From positions 92,266 through 156,265 of the forward strand of contig NZ_MWVI01000074.1 of NCBI RefSeq assembly GCF_002087295.1: 64,000 nucleotides of DNA. The letters are read 5' to 3'. Position numbers and translations under genes: made by a program. Below are positions 9,509 to 19,624 of this stretch, piece after piece (the stretch's first letter is position 1; each line of letters opens with the position of its first letter). Source of the stretch: Vreelandella lionensis (GTDB taxonomy: Bacteria; Pseudomonadota; Gammaproteobacteria; Pseudomonadales; Halomonadaceae). The notes below the pieces were generated by a model. That model saw only the letters and a program-made list of their open reading frames with translations. It did not search any database and had not been told where the DNA came from.

Positions 9509-10198
9509 ATGGACGCTGCGCTACACGAATGGAGCCTGTCACCCAAACAGGCGATTGCGCTGCAGTCACAACTCGCCCAGCAGTTAGAGAGCCGTGACCG
9601 CATCAACCCGGCGACGTATATCGCGGGGGTAGACATTGGCTTTGAAGAGGGCGGGGCGGTGACGCGGGCGGCAGTGGTGGTGTTGCAGTGGTTGCCAGAA
9701 GAGGCTCCGCATCTACCGGTGGTCGAGCAAGTGGTGCATCGCGAACCCACACGCATGCCCTATATTCCAGGGCTACTCTCCTTTCGCGAAATCCCCGCTG
9801 CGCTAGGTGCGTTTGCCAAGCTCAAGACTCAGCCACAGCTGGTGATGGTCGATGGCCAAGGCATCGCCCACCCCAGGCGGCTAGGGGTCGCGGCACATCT
9901 AGGGCTTTGGCTTGATCTACCTACCATCGGTATCGCCAAGTCACGGTTGACTGGTAAGCATGCAGAGGTTGGTGAAGCGCGGGGCGATTGGGTACCGCTC
10001 ATGGCCGGGCAAGAGGTGATTGGTGCCGTACTACGCTCGCGGGCGAACGTAAAGCCGGTATTCGTCTCGCCGGGGCATCGGCTTTCGCTGGATACCTCCC
10101 TTGAGTGGGTAATGCGCTGCCTGGGCCCAACCAAGCTGCCTGAGCCGACCCGCTTGGCAGATCGGCTGGCATCGCGGCGAGATCAAAAGAAGCGTTAA
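9509..10198 (+). CDS. nfi: endonuclease V
   Basis: Deoxyinosine-specific repair endonuclease that nicks the second phosphodiester bond 3' of a deaminated base. Family motifs are present in order: AGVDIGFE (acidic metal ligand), MPYIPGLLSFREIPA, VMVDGQGIAHPRRLGVAAHL (catalytic Asp and His), GIAKSRLTG and VSPGHRLSLD. Length 229 aa is normal. AAGGAG lies seven bases before the ATG at 9509; a nearer ATG at 9505 is out of frame. Its stop overlaps the stop of the convergent amidotransferase gene, so the two transcripts overlap at their 3' ends. Confidence 0.95.
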   Translation: MDAALHEWSLSPKQAIALQSQLAQQLESRDRINPATYIAGVDIGFEEGGAVTRAAVVVLQWLPEEAPHLPVVEQVVHREPTRMPYIPGLLSFREIPAALGAFAKLKTQPQLVMVDGQGIAHPRRLGVAAHLGLWLDLPTIGIAKSRLTGKHAEVGEARGDWVPLMAGQEVIGAVLRSRANVKPVFVSPGHRLSLDTSLEWVMRCLGPTKLPEPTRLADRLASRRDQKKR

Positions 10199-10905
10199 AT
10201 AAAGTCGATAAAAAGCTGCAGCAGGCTGGTCGCTTCTGGCGTCTCGCTAATCTCATTGAGTAGCTGGTCTGGGTTGTCACCCTGGTCACGCAGGGCTGCG
10301 CGCTGGCGCTCAATGTAGGCGCGCATGACGGGCGGTGAAAACTCAGGGTGAAACTGCGCGCGCCATTGGCGCGGCCCGTAGGGTAGCGCTTGGGGGGCGT
10401 CGTGGCAGTTGTGGGCCAGAATAGTAGCGCCATGAGGAAGCTGCATCACCGACTGAGCGTGGGTGAGGTGAGCAGGAAAGGGCCCGGGTAGTTGGCTAAA
10501 GAGCGGGTCTTGCTGGCCTGCCTGCGTTAAGCGGACCGTCCGAGTGCCCGATTCTCGGCCAGCGGGGTGATAGTCGCTAATACCGCCAAACGCCGCCGCC
10601 ATTAGCTGATGGCCATAACAAACGCCCAGCAGCGGCAGGTTATCGGCCAGTGCTTGCTGCAGCCAGGGTTTTAGCGCCTCGCTCCAGGAGGGCTGCTCGC
10701 TCACCATGCTGTGAGAACCGGTAATCACGGCACCTGCAATGTCCTCGGGAGGCGTCGCCGTCAGCCGCGCATCCCACACCTTTAGCGTTAACTGCTCGGG
10801 TAACGCATCGTTCAGCCGCCGGATAAACAGCTGCTCAAAATCACCGTGTTGGTCGACCACTTCAGGGAAGGCTTACCCGGTTTTAATAATGACTAAAGAG
10901 GCCAT
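10195..10905 (-). CDS. class I glutamine amidotransferase (GuaA-N-like), in-frame TAA at codon 11
   Basis: Stand-alone class I glutamine amidotransferase domain. The nucleophile elbow GVCYGHQLMA carries the catalytic Cys, and FHPEF supplies His and Glu. The substrate of such free-standing domains is usually unknown. The family N-terminus is visible from the ATG at 10905 (MASLVIIKTG). The eleventh codon is TAA (10873-10875), and then AFPEVVDQHGDFEQLF continues in the same frame. A product could start at the GTG at 10860 (221 aa), but that would remove the first beta strand of the fold. The stop is therefore more likely a mutation or base-call error. No clear ribosome binding site before the GTG. 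Confidence 0.85.
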
Positions 10906-11017
10906 GGCATTCTCGTTATCGTGTCGCGGCGGTGGAAAGATAGCCGAATCAGGTCATTACGCTGTAAGCTGAAACGTCTTGTTTAATTACCGTTTTACCA
11001 TACATTAGGAGCTTGAT

Positions 11018-11521
11018 ATGCAACAGATTACTCGTGCAGGGCAGCCGATAGATGTAGCAGGTACTCTACCTGTCGTTGGGCAAGCTGCCCCGGCGATGAC
11101 GCTGACCAACAGCGACCTGGAAGATGTCACGCTGGACACCTACCAAGGCAAACGTAAAGTGTTGAACATTATACCCAGTGTGGACACGCCCACCTGTGCG
11201 ATGTCTACCCGGCGGTTTAATGAGCTGGCCTCCAGCCTGCAAGATACCGTTGTACTGGTAGTCTCGGCTGACCTGCCGTTCGCCGCCAAGCGCTTCTGCG
11301 GAGCCGAAGGGCTGGATAACGTTGAGACGCTCTCCACCTTCCGCCATCGGGAGTTCCAGGAAGCCTGGGGCGTGGCGCTGTGTAACAACAGCATGGAAGG
11401 GCTGTGTGCCCGCGCGGTCGTCGTACTGGATGCGGACAACCGCGTGCTACATAGCGAGCTGGTAAGCGAGCTGAAAGACGAGCCGGATTACGAAGCGGCT
11501 CTCGCGGTGCTCAACGGCTAA
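11018..11521 (+). CDS. tpx: thiol peroxidase
   Basis: Atypical 2-Cys peroxiredoxin that reduces lipid and other hydroperoxides using thioredoxin. Cys60 in [14 protein letters not shown] is the peroxidatic cysteine and Cys94 in [11 protein letters not shown] is the resolving one, the spacing expected for Tpx. 167 aa, full length. Ribosome binding site AGGAGC precedes the ATG. Its last 11 bases overlap the 3' end of the convergent C26 amidotransferase gene. Confidence 0.96.
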   Translation: MQQITRAGQPIDVAGTLPVVGQAAPAMTLTNSDLEDVTLDTYQGKRKVLNIIPSVDTPTCAMSTRRFNELASSLQDTVVLVVSADLPFAAKRFCGAEGLDNVETLSTFRHREFQEAWGVALCNNSMEGLCARAVVVLDADNRVLHSELVSELKDEPDYEAALAVLNG

Positions 11522-12194
11522 TTCGTTCGCGCCCTTGTTGGGCAGCCCCCACCAGCGCGCTAATCAAGCGCTGCTGGGGGCGGTTGAAAATCAGCCACTC
11601 GGGGTGCCACTGTACACCAATCAGAAAGTCGTGAGCTTCGGACTCGATCCCCTGTACCAGTCCATCTCTGTCTCTCGCGACGATTTTAATGCCTTTTCCC
11701 GCCTGGTTAACGGCCTGGTGATGTAGGCTATTCACACGGCACCAAGTCACTCCCAGCAGTTGATACAGTTGGCTGTCTCCGGCGATATCCACCGTTTTAC
11801 GCGGCAGCACGGTGCGACGCCGCTTCAACCCTTCATGGGTCGTATAAATATCGGGGTCCAGCGTGCCGCCCAAATGTACGTTAATTAACTGAGCGCCCCG
11901 GCAGATGCCAAGCACCGGCGTGTTTTGCGGAATGAACCGATTCAACAAGCTCAATTCTAACTCGTCCCGGGCGGGGTCCAAGCGCACGTCGAGCTGGACT
12001 TCGCCGCCGTACAGTTGCGCTTGAATATCATCGCCGCCGCCGATGATCAGCCCATCCAGGTGCTCGGGCATAGGGCGAGAGGGCGACAGACGTAGCGGTT
12101 TGCCGCCGTGACGCCATACGGCAAACCAGTCAAAGCACCAGGCAAGCTGGCTTTTACGATCCGAGGTGGTAATTCCGATGAGTGGTCGAGGCAT
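11511..12194 (-). CDS. class I amidotransferase / peptidase C26, PuuD-like
   Basis: 227-residue member of the gamma-glutamyl-GABA hydrolase (C26) family. [15 protein letters not shown] carries the nucleophilic Cys, GVQWHPEW the His and Glu, and the N-terminus [14 protein letters not shown] is typical. It hydrolyses a gamma-glutamyl amide or delivers ammonia. The gene starts 47 bp downstream of the amidoligase gene on the same strand and is probably co-transcribed with it. Amidoligase plus PuuD-like amidotransferase pairs have been predicted by comparative genomics to make or cut unusual amide or peptide bonds. A role in putrescine degradation is less likely because no other puu gene is present. 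Confidence 0.85.
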   Translation of the reverse strand: MPRPLIGITTSDRKSQLAWCFDWFAVWRHGGKPLRLSPSRPMPEHLDGLIIGGGDDIQAQLYGGEVQLDVRLDPARDELELSLLNRFIPQNTPVLGICRGAQLINVHLGGTLDPDIYTTHEGLKRRRTVLPRKTVDIAGDSQLYQLLGVTWCRVNSLHHQAVNQAGKGIKIVARDRDGLVQGIESEAHDFLIGVQWHPEWLIFNRPQQRLISALVGAAQQGRERISR

Positions 12195-12241
12195 GCAGGC
12201 GGCGTCTCGTCTTTCCAGTAGGGTGAAGGGGGAGCGTCGTT

Positions 12242-13250
12242 TTAAGAAGCGCTAAATGGCCTCAGTAGCTTAGTTTTTAAGCGGGCCCACCATGGCTTGC
12301 TATGCTCGTCGATGTACTCATCGCAGCGCGCCCGCAATACTTGGTCGTCAGCAGCCAGCTTCTCTACCTCTACCCAGCGGTTCCACTCCACCACTGACCC
12401 CCAGCCCGGCTGAGAGAGCTGCGCGTTAGGTAAGCGGTAGTGAAAGGTCGGGCGCGGTTTGGTGAGCTCGCCATGCAGCAGCTCGTGGGGGTGGTCGGGG
12501 CGCAAATAGGCAAACAGCGGGAGCAGATCCAACTCCCGATTACGAGTCGGGTTATAGTGTAAATAGTCGTCGATAAAGGTATCTAGATCCGGTTGGTAGC
12601 GGACGTCCAGCACCTTCAGGGCATACTCTTTGTGAAACGGGTTGGCGTGAGGCAGCACTTCGCGGGTGATATCCACCTTAATTTCTTCACGCAGCCAATT
12701 GGCCAGCAGCAGGTAGGCGCGCATCATGGCGAGCAGGTACTCCACCTCCTGGCTTTCCACCTCAGGGTTCAGGTGTAGTCCAAAACCATAGAGCAGGCTG
12801 GCATCGGTGCCTTTTGGCGCCTTTTTCCCGCAGCGTTTCAAAGAGCGTATCGAGTGTTTCTAGCTCGTCCCAAGGAATAGGCGGGCAGACGATTTCGGTG
12901 GGCACCAAGCCGGTCACCATATCGCCGATCAGCTCGCGGGTTTTTTGGTGAAACTCTACTCGCCGCTGGTGCTGCTGGCGCGCCCATTCACTGTCGCTTT
13001 CATGGTGCTCTTCCAGCAGTGCTTTATCAGGGTGGGCGTATTGGGTATCCAGCTCAATGCCAAACTCTCCCCAACGTGTGCCTTCCACCTGTAGCCGATG
13101 AGGGCTGACCACGTTAAGCTCCCCACCAAATAGCGTGCGCACCAGCTCAGCCGTCTCGCGGGGCGGTAGCCCGGCAAACTCGATTTCAACGCCGACGCAG
13201 CGTGTTTGGCCATCTTTATTTACGCGTTTGGGTGGGGCTTGCAGCGTCAT
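12242..13250 (-). pseudogene. amidoligase family protein (GS-like COOH-NH2 ligase), one frameshift
   Basis: Predicted ATP-dependent ligase of the amidoligase (Amidoligase_2) family, glutamine-synthetase fold. The N-terminal half has the hallmark CVGVEIEFAGLPPRETAEL (acidic metal ligands) and EFGIELDTQYAHPDKALLEE. The C-terminal half has YGFGLHLNPEVESQEVEYLL, with the His-containing sheet strand. The halves are in different frames; removing one base of the TTTT run at 12813-12816 joins EKGAKGTDASLLYGFG into one 335-residue protein. CAAGGA precedes the ATG at 13250. The next gene downstream is the PuuD-like amidotransferase. Family assignment rests on motifs and context; substrate unknown. Confidence 0.8.
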
Positions 13251-13376
13251 CTCGGTATCCTTGAGAGGAACGTTTGAAGGGTCAGCCTATCATAGTCACG
13301 CGTTGAGGCTGAGCGTAATCAACGAAGTAAATGTTAATCACCGGTACCTGTGGCCGGTCTATGTCGGGAGTGACGT

Positions 13377-15804
13377 GTGCGACAGCACTGGATAACCAAA
13401 ATCATCGTAGGCGTAGTGCTCAGCATGCTGCTCAGCGCGGCGGCACTGGCGCAGAGTGTTTCCTTGCCTAACCTGACGGGTGGCGACTCGTCGGAACAGG
13501 CCGAGGTAAGTAACGAAGATTTTCAGCGCTCGCTTAGCGATGTGATCTCCATGCTCGAAAACGAGCAGCAGCGTACTGCGCTACTTGAGTCGCTGCGGGA
13601 GCTTCAGGTAAGCACCGATGCGGCCGAAGACGAGGGCGTGGTAAGGCAAGGCCTGCTAGGTGCACTGGCCGATACGCTAACCGACATTGGCGAACAGGCC
13701 CAGGCTGGTGATTCACCGATTGACGAGTGGTCACGCCAGCTAGTGCAGGGGGCGGATGACTTACGCGCTTTAAATGATGGCGCTGACCAAGGGGAGGCCA
13801 TTCGCGCGGTGGCCGACGGCGCCGTGCTGGCCTTTGTATGGAGCGCGCTGTTGGTAGTGATGATTGCCTTTGGCCGCTTAGTCGCCACGCGTCGCCACTG
13901 GCCGTTGGATCTTCCCCGCGACCCCAAAGCGTGGCTACTGGCGGTGCACTTTTTACGTCGCATGCTGCCGTGGACGCTGGCGTTTGCCATTACGCTCGGT
14001 ATTGGTCAAATCCTGCCTTACAGCCCAGGGCGTGCCGTGGTGCTGGTGGTGGCATATATCTGCCTATGTGGCCGCGCGCTCTCGGTAGTGTTTGAGACCG
14101 TGATCGCCTTCTTCAGTCGGGGCCATCGCTTCCCCGCGGTGCAGGTGCTACAGCATAAAGCGCTGCGTGGCCTGTTTGTGATTGGCGCGTTGATTGCTCT
14201 GGGCGATGCGGTGAACTCCACGCGCTTAGTAGAACTACTAGGCGCAGAGCTTTCCGGCTTGGTATCGGTGCTGGCGAACATGCTGGCAGCACTGCTATCG
14301 GCGCGCTTTATCTTTAAGTTTCAGCGCCCTATACGCCATCTGATTTGCAACCGGCCTTACAAGCAGCGCCGGGATGCCAGCGCCGCTGTTGAGATGATTC
14401 GTGCCCTGGGCGGGCTTTGGCATATCCCCGCGCTATTGATGGTGGGCGGCTCGCTGCTGGCGATTTTTATTACCGTGGGCGATGTGGGCACGGCCCTGGC
14501 ACGCTCGATTGTCTCTGCCAGCCTGCTGGTATTAACGCTAGTGGTCACTGGGCTGTTGCGTCGGCAATCAGAGCGGCTTAATAAACGCCGTCATCGCCGC
14601 CGTTTTAGCCAGTACCGCAAGCGCTTAGAGCGCTTTGGCTTTGTGCTGGCGCATATCTGCGCGTGGATGGTGTTTGCCGAGCTCTCCATGCAGGTATGGG
14701 GAGGGTCGCTGTTTGGGCTGGGGCAGCAGGCCGTGGCGAGCGCCCGGATCGGGCAAGCGCTGGTGAGCCTTGGTGCTACGATTTTGCTGGCCTGGCTGGT
14801 ATGGATTTTTGCCGATACGGCCATTCAGCGGGCGTTGACGTCGTCGGCTCGCTCCCGCGGGCGGCGCGTGAACCAGGCGCGGGCGCAAACCATTACGCCG
14901 ATGATTCGCAACGTGATTTTTGTCGCTATTTTGATCATCGCGGTGATTGCGGGGCTAGCCAACCTTGGGGTGAACGTCACGCCACTGCTGGCGGGTGCCG
15001 GTGTGATCGGTCTGGCGATTGGTTTTGGTGCCCAAACCCTGGTGCAGGATTTAATCACCGGGTATTTTTATTCTGATTGAAGACTCGTTGGCGGTGGATG
15101 ACTTTGTGCAAATCAACGGCCATATGGGCACAGTAGAAGGGTTAACACTGCGCACGGTGCGGCTGAGAGACCTGGATGGCGTGGTGCATATCATCACCTT
15201 TAGCCGCATTGAGTCGATCCACAATATGTCCCGCCAGTTCGGCATTGCCCTGATGCGTATTCGTATTCCGTTCGATATGAAAATCGACGATGCGATTACC
15301 CTCATGCAGGAGACCGCCCAGGAGCTGCGTAAAGACCCGATGATGCGCCACTATATTTGGTCGCCGCTGGAGATGCAGGGCGTGCAGGGCTTTGAAGAGG
15401 GCTGCCCGATTTTGCGGATGCGCTTTCGCACCGCGCCGGAAATGCAGTGGGATGTTTCCCGCGCCTTCAATCTGCTGCTGAAGCAGCGCATGGAAGCACA
15501 AGAGATCGATCTGGGCGTACCGCGTTTGAGTGTCAGCATGGAGGCACGCTCAGAGTCGCGTATGGAAGACACCTCCGGCACCGATTTAAGCATGGAGCGG
15601 GGCGAGGAGAGCAGCGCTTCTGCACAGGACGAGGCGCATAAAAAGCCTGCGCCGCCGAAGCCCGCACCGCGGCCCACCCAGGCAGAAATACGCCAGGATG
15701 AGCGGGAGCGCAACGGTGCTTCAGCCCATGCCAAGCCCCAGGCTCAAGGCAAACCCCAAAGCGAGGCCTATGCCCGCCCCCACGGTGAAAACGGAGATGA
15801 GTAA
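13377..15804 (+). pseudogene. large MscS-family mechanosensitive channel, one frameshift
   Basis: Inner-membrane channel that releases solutes on hypo-osmotic shock. A signal peptide (LSMLLSAAALAQ) and a periplasmic helical region come first, then several membrane segments (about residues 145-520). The MscS pore helix and beta domain follow (LLAGAGVIGLAIGFGAQTLV, then QDLITG). After a GGG at 15060-15062 the frame shifts. With one G removed it reads ITGIFILIEDSLAVDDFVQI and continues to 15804, 808 aa in all, similar in plan to YbiO. The C-terminal tail after about residue 715 is long, charged and Pro/Ala-rich. GTG start with GGGAG upstream. The 3' end overlaps the convergent gene at 15721 by 84 bp. 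Confidence 0.88.
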
Positions 15805-16152
15805 CCAAGGCCCGCGCAGGCGACGCCAGCGGTTATAGAGCGAGACCGCGTGGCTGACGCGGTCGACTAGCTCATCGTGGCGGGAGATCGCGTTATCCGG
15901 CGGCAGCGAAAAATCATTGGCCACATCGCCCTGCCAGTGGGCGCCATGGGTTAGGCCCAACCGGGCGCGCAGGCGCCCAATGTCGCTCAGCGTGTGGTGA
16001 AGAGTATCGTAGGTTTCCCTGTGTGGGGCAACGGCGAGCACTGACGTGGCATCCTGGCGTAGCGCGCTGTTCGGGCAGCGGGCCACGGCACTGTTGATCT
16101 GATGGTCGTTCGCGTCAGGCGACAGAGCGAGGCGTTGATACAGGTCACGCAT
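15721..16152 (-). CDS. small membrane protein with degenerate J-like N-terminus
   Basis: 143 residues from the ATG at 16152; a GTG at 16167 in the same frame is possible. The N-terminus (MRDLYQRLALSPDANDHQIN) has the look of helix I-II of a J domain (compare D-Y-x-x-L-x-L-x-x-x-A). A later RETYDTLHH resembles J-domain helix IV, but the HPD motif is absent, so it should not stimulate Hsp70 directly. The C-terminus is a single hydrophobic, Gly-rich membrane segment (LLISVFTVGAGIGLALGFAL). It lies 32 bp downstream of the TerB/J-domain gene on the same strand, so the two are probably one operon. Confidence 0.65.
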   Translation of the reverse strand: MRDLYQRLALSPDANDHQINSAVARCPNSALRQDATSVLAVAPHRETYDTLHHTLSDIGRLRARLGLTHGAHWQGDVANDFSLPPDNAISRHDELVDRVSHAVSLYNRWRRLRGPWLLISVFTVGAGIGLALGFALSLGLGMG

Positions 16153-16184
16153 AATCCAGGTGATCACTCCCCAAGTGGTAACGG

Positions 16185-17177
16185 TTAATAGGTTTGCATC
16201 AGGTAATCATAGGCATTTTTGATACGTTGAAAACGTGCCGACGCCAGCGCTACCTGATGCTCACTTTCGGAATAGAAACGGTCAGGGTGGTGGAGTTGGG
16301 CCATGCGCCGATACGCCCGGCGCACGTCAGTTTTGCTCGCGCCGGGGGTTAACCCCAGCACGGCCAGGGCGCGGGTGGTGCGGTCAGGCGGTGGAGGGCT
16401 GCTGCGCTGATAGTGGCGTCGCCGAGCTTCTTCCTGGCGCGCCTGCTCTTGCCGGGCCTGCTCCTGACGCGCTTGCTCGGCTCTGGCTCTCTCTGCTCTG
16501 GCCTGTTCGGCGCTGGACTGCTCCGCCCGCGCTTTGGCACGGCGGGCGTCCTCTTTTTGCTGCTTTTTTTCCTGCTGTTTCTGCTTCTTTTCCTGCTGTT
16601 TATCCGCTTTGGCCCGCTGCTGCTGTTCAGCCTGTTCTTGCGATGCCTTCTCGCGTTGGGCGGCGTCGGCCTCTTCTTGCGCCTTCTGGGCGTAATAAGC
16701 CGGGTCGTGGGTTTGCCAATAGGCGTCTCGGCTTGGGTCTTCTGGTGGGCGCAAGGGCTGGCCGGTCAGCTCTTGAAAAAGCGTGCCCAAGGTGGCTGGA
16801 GCTACGTTTAGCAAATCGGCTAAAAAACGCAGGATATAATGATTGGCAAGCGAGATATCACCGTCGTCTGTCGCGACAGTAATCGCCTGGTGCATCACAC
16901 TCAGGCTACGCTCTTTAGAGCACTCTTTGCGCACTACCTCGGCGGCGAGCTGGATGGCGTGCAGGTCTTGGCTGTGGGCAATGCTCATCACCGGCCCTAG
17001 TTCATGCCCGTGGCGAAACTGCGCCGTCACCTGGGCCAAACGGCGACGCCGCTGGCCTTCCGAGACGTGCTGGCGGTGCACCAGCACCCAGCCCAGCAGT
17101 AGCAGTGTAGCCGTATCCACTTGGCTGCGGCTTTTGAGCAGCAGCAGCTCAAAGGGTGAAAAACGGGCGATGGACAT
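16185..17177 (-). CDS. TerB-like / DnaJ-domain co-chaperone
   Basis: 330-residue protein with three parts. Residues ~1-140 resemble the TerB-like helical domain of DjlA-type co-chaperones (ATDDGDISLANHYILRFLAD). Residues ~165-260 are a charged, repetitive Gln/Glu/Lys/Arg/Ala helix (QEKKQKQQEKKQQKEDARR; repeated RAEQARQEQ units). The C-terminus is a J domain with the HPD motif (VRRAYRRMAQLHHPDRF). It would deliver a client to DnaK. Unlike DjlA it has no obvious N-terminal membrane segment. It is divergent from the unknown membrane protein gene at 17289. Confidence 0.82.
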   Translation of the reverse strand: MSIARFSPFELLLLKSRSQVDTATLLLLGWVLVHRQHVSEGQRRRRLAQVTAQFRHGHELGPVMSIAHSQDLHAIQLAAEVVRKECSKERSLSVMHQAITVATDDGDISLANHYILRFLADLLNVAPATLGTLFQELTGQPLRPPEDPSRDAYWQTHDPAYYAQKAQEEADAAQREKASQEQAEQQQRAKADKQQEKKQKQQEKKQQKEDARRAKARAEQSSAEQARAERARAEQARQEQARQEQARQEEARRRHYQRSSPPPPDRTTRALAVLGLTPGASKTDVRRAYRRMAQLHHPDRFYSESEHQVALASARFQRIKNAYDYLMQTY

Positions 17178-17288
17178 TCCCTAGCTCCAAGGCGAAGTAG
17201 TAAACCGTAGCCTCTGTTTAGCAGACCACTATGGCGAATTAACCATGGTATATCATCGTGTTTGGCAATGAAGTAGGAGATTAGTGAG

Positions 17289-18719
17289 GTGATCAACGTT
17301 GAGCGTAAAAATAGTTTCCAGCTACGCCTGTCGCGGCGGCTAAAAGAAGAAACGTCGCATACGCTCGATGTGTATCTGTTTGTGCCCAAAGAGCTGGGGT
17401 TAAGCCCCCAAGTCATCTCCGAAGAGGCATTTTACCACGGTGCGATTAGCGTCTCGCGCACCTACTACAGCGATGAATACCATCTGCCGCTGGTCCATAG
17501 CCGACTGGCCAGCCGTAACCAGTTGGGCAGCGACTCTTACCGCCTCAGCCTCAGCCTTTACGCCTATCAATACGTGGGTGCATTGGAGCGCACCACGCAA
17601 CAACTGCTTTCTGATGCCCGTAAACTGCGTCGGGAGCCAGGCGATGACCCCTCCGCTTGGCAAGAGAAAGCCGACGCGCTGAGCGAGCAGCTCGCCGAGA
17701 TGAGCGATCTCAGTGACGGCATATTAAAACGCCTACGGCGCAATCCGCCCAGTGACGAGCGGCTGTACAAATACTTTGCCAATATTGACAACTACCTCTC
17801 CTGGTTTACCGAACAGCAGCTATTAGCCCTAGTCGCGCATATGCCACGGGGCGGGCCGTTTAGTGATATCAAGCGGCGCTTTATTAACATTTGCCAGCGC
17901 GAAGGGGAGTACCGTCAGGCCCAGGAGTACAACGCTGAACGGGTCATGGAAGATCCGACTCGCATGTCGAATAAAATGCGCCTGCTGCGGCGCCTGATTG
18001 AGCAACCGATCACCCTCAAGCAGCGTGCCCTGGAGCTGGGTAGCGGCGAACAAAAGGCGGTCAAAGCGCTGGCCACGGCGGTGGTGATGGCGTTTGTGTC
18101 GCTGGGTGTTCTGCAGCTACGCAACGCCCTAGGGGATATTACCGCACTGTTTGTACTGGCCATGGCGCTGCTCTATGCGCTGCGGGAAGTTTTCAAAGAC
18201 GATCTGCGTAACACCCTATGGCGCTGGCTGCGTCGCGGCCGTCCCAAGTGGCGTCGCCAATACATCGACCCCACCCGAAACGCCCTGGTGGGGCGGCAGC
18301 TTGAGTGGTTCGACTACAAGCGCTACTCTGCTCTGGATAGCGATATTCAGCAGATGCGGCGGCGCACCGTGGCCCAGCGTGACGAGGTGGTGATGCACTA
18401 CCGCTCCAGCTCACGTATGTCGCCGACGCGCTTTCTCAGTGGTTATGAACACACCCGCGAAACGCTGCATATCGACCTCTCGATGCTGACCCGCCTAATG
18501 AGCAAAGAGAAACATCACATCTACCGTTTAAAAGAGGGCCAATCAGTGCGGGAGAGTGTTGAGCGGCGCCACCTGTTCAACCTAGTGATACGTGAAACCG
18601 GCAGCGAGGACACGCCCTATCTTGCCCGTTGGAAGGTCGTGGTCAGCCGTTCTGGCATCGTCGCGGTGGAAAGAGTCGCGGAGAGCAGCGCTGAACAAAA
18701 TGGCAATAAACTGCGTTAG
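17289..18719 (+). CDS. unknown membrane protein
   Basis: 476 residues, not recognised. Residues ~1-240 are hydrophilic and charged (RLSRRLKEETSHTLDVYLFV near the start). Two membrane segments follow at about 258-278 (VKALATAVVMAFVSLGVLQL) and 285-305 (DITALFVLAMALLYALREV). A long basic cytoplasmic C-terminal part follows (DPTRNALVGRQLEWFDYKRY; RWKVVVSRSGIVAVERV). GTG start with GGAG nine bases upstream. It is divergent from the J-domain gene and 17 kb coordinates away from any obvious operon partner on its own strand, so no function is proposed. Confidence 0.75.
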   Translation: MINVERKNSFQLRLSRRLKEETSHTLDVYLFVPKELGLSPQVISEEAFYHGAISVSRTYYSDEYHLPLVHSRLASRNQLGSDSYRLSLSLYAYQYVGALERTTQQLLSDARKLRREPGDDPSAWQEKADALSEQLAEMSDLSDGILKRLRRNPPSDERLYKYFANIDNYLSWFTEQQLLALVAHMPRGGPFSDIKRRFINICQREGEYRQAQEYNAERVMEDPTRMSNKMRLLRRLIEQPITLKQRALELGSGEQKAVKALATAVVMAFVSLGVLQLRNALGDITALFVLAMALLYALREVFKDDLRNTLWRWLRRGRPKWRRQYIDPTRNALVGRQLEWFDYKRYSALDSDIQQMRRRTVAQRDEVVMHYRSSSRMSPTRFLSGYEHTRETLHIDLSMLTRLMSKEKHHIYRLKEGQSVRESVERRHLFNLVIRETGSEDTPYLARWKVVVSRSGIVAVERVAESSAEQNGNKLR

Positions 18720-18857
18720 ATCAAAATAGTCTCAACGCGCGGGCTTAGATACTTAGCTGGTATGGGTAAATTTTCTGCAGCGAACTAGTCTCAAAGAATA
18801 GGCAGGTGAGCCTTGAAAAGAGGGCTGACTCAAGGGCTGGGCGCAAGGAGGATAACC

Positions 18858-19547
18858 ATGCAAGCTATCGATATCATGACACCCAAAGTGGTAAGTGTAG
18901 GGCCCGATACTGAAGTGCGTGACATTGCACAACTGTTGCTCAAACACCGGATCAGTGCGGTTCCCGTGGTAGATGATGAGCACCGGGTGGTTGGGATTGT
19001 CAGCGAAGGCGATTTGATGCGTCGGGTAAAAGATGACAGCGAGCATGGCCACTCGTGGTGGTTGACGCTGTTCAGCGGCGGCAAGGATGCTGGCGACTAT
19101 GTTAAGTCTCATGGTCGTAAAGCCCATGAAGTGATGACCCCGAACCCCATGACCGTTGAAGAGAACACGCCGCTACATACCATTGCCCGGCTGTTAGAAA
19201 AGCACCACATTAAGCGCGTGCCGGTTGTGCGTGAAGGCAGGTTAGTGGGCATCGTCAGCCGCGCCAATTTGCTGCAAGGTATTGCCAACGCAGTGGTCGC
19301 ATCAACGCAGTCGCCTACGGATGACCGCCAGATACGGGAGGCCATTCTGAATGAGGTGGAGCACCACACAGGCGTGCAAACTGCAGGCATCAGTGTGATT
19401 GTGGATGGCGGCGTGGTGGCCGTCTGGGGGTTGGTTGAATCCCTTGAGCAGAAACAGGCGGTGACGGTGGCTGCTGAGAACGTGCCGGGCGTTACCCGAG
19501 TTGAAAACCACCTGGGCATGATGCCTCGGGGTGTGGGGTATATATAG
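18858..19547 (+). CDS. CBS-domain pair with BON domain
   Basis: 229-residue protein from the ATG at 18858, which has an excellent AAGGAGG site; the frame is open 15 codons further upstream. Two CBS motifs (IMTPKVVSVGPDTEVRDIAQ ... VVGIVSEGDLMRR; VMTPNPMTVEENTPLHTIAR ... LVGIVSRANLLQG) are followed by a BON domain (GISVIVDGGVVAVWGLVES). CBS pairs bind adenine nucleotides; BON domains bind phospholipid or other hydrophobic surfaces. Possibly a soluble energy or stress sensor; the partner is unknown. A terminator follows at 19625. Confidence 0.9.
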   Translation: MQAIDIMTPKVVSVGPDTEVRDIAQLLLKHRISAVPVVDDEHRVVGIVSEGDLMRRVKDDSEHGHSWWLTLFSGGKDAGDYVKSHGRKAHEVMTPNPMTVEENTPLHTIARLLEKHHIKRVPVVREGRLVGIVSRANLLQGIANAVVASTQSPTDDRQIREAILNEVEHHTGVQTAGISVIVDGGVVAVWGLVESLEQKQAVTVAAENVPGVTRVENHLGMMPRGVGYI

Positions 19548-19624
19548 TCTTTGACAGCGCCTTTCCTGTGGTCTGAATACTCCTCTCGTAACCAGACCAA
19601 TAGTGTTGAGGGAGTCGTTGATCG

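Noticed and set aside
16430..16620. Possible tandem DNA repeat array
   Set aside because: The repeats encode RAEQARQEQ-type units within the helical linker of the J-domain protein; this is protein low complexity, not a separate element.
16235..16882. 215-codon plus-strand frame opposite the J-domain gene
   Set aside because: Mirror of the repetitive Ala/Gln/Arg coding sequence; low-complexity, Leu/Phe-rich, no start signal.
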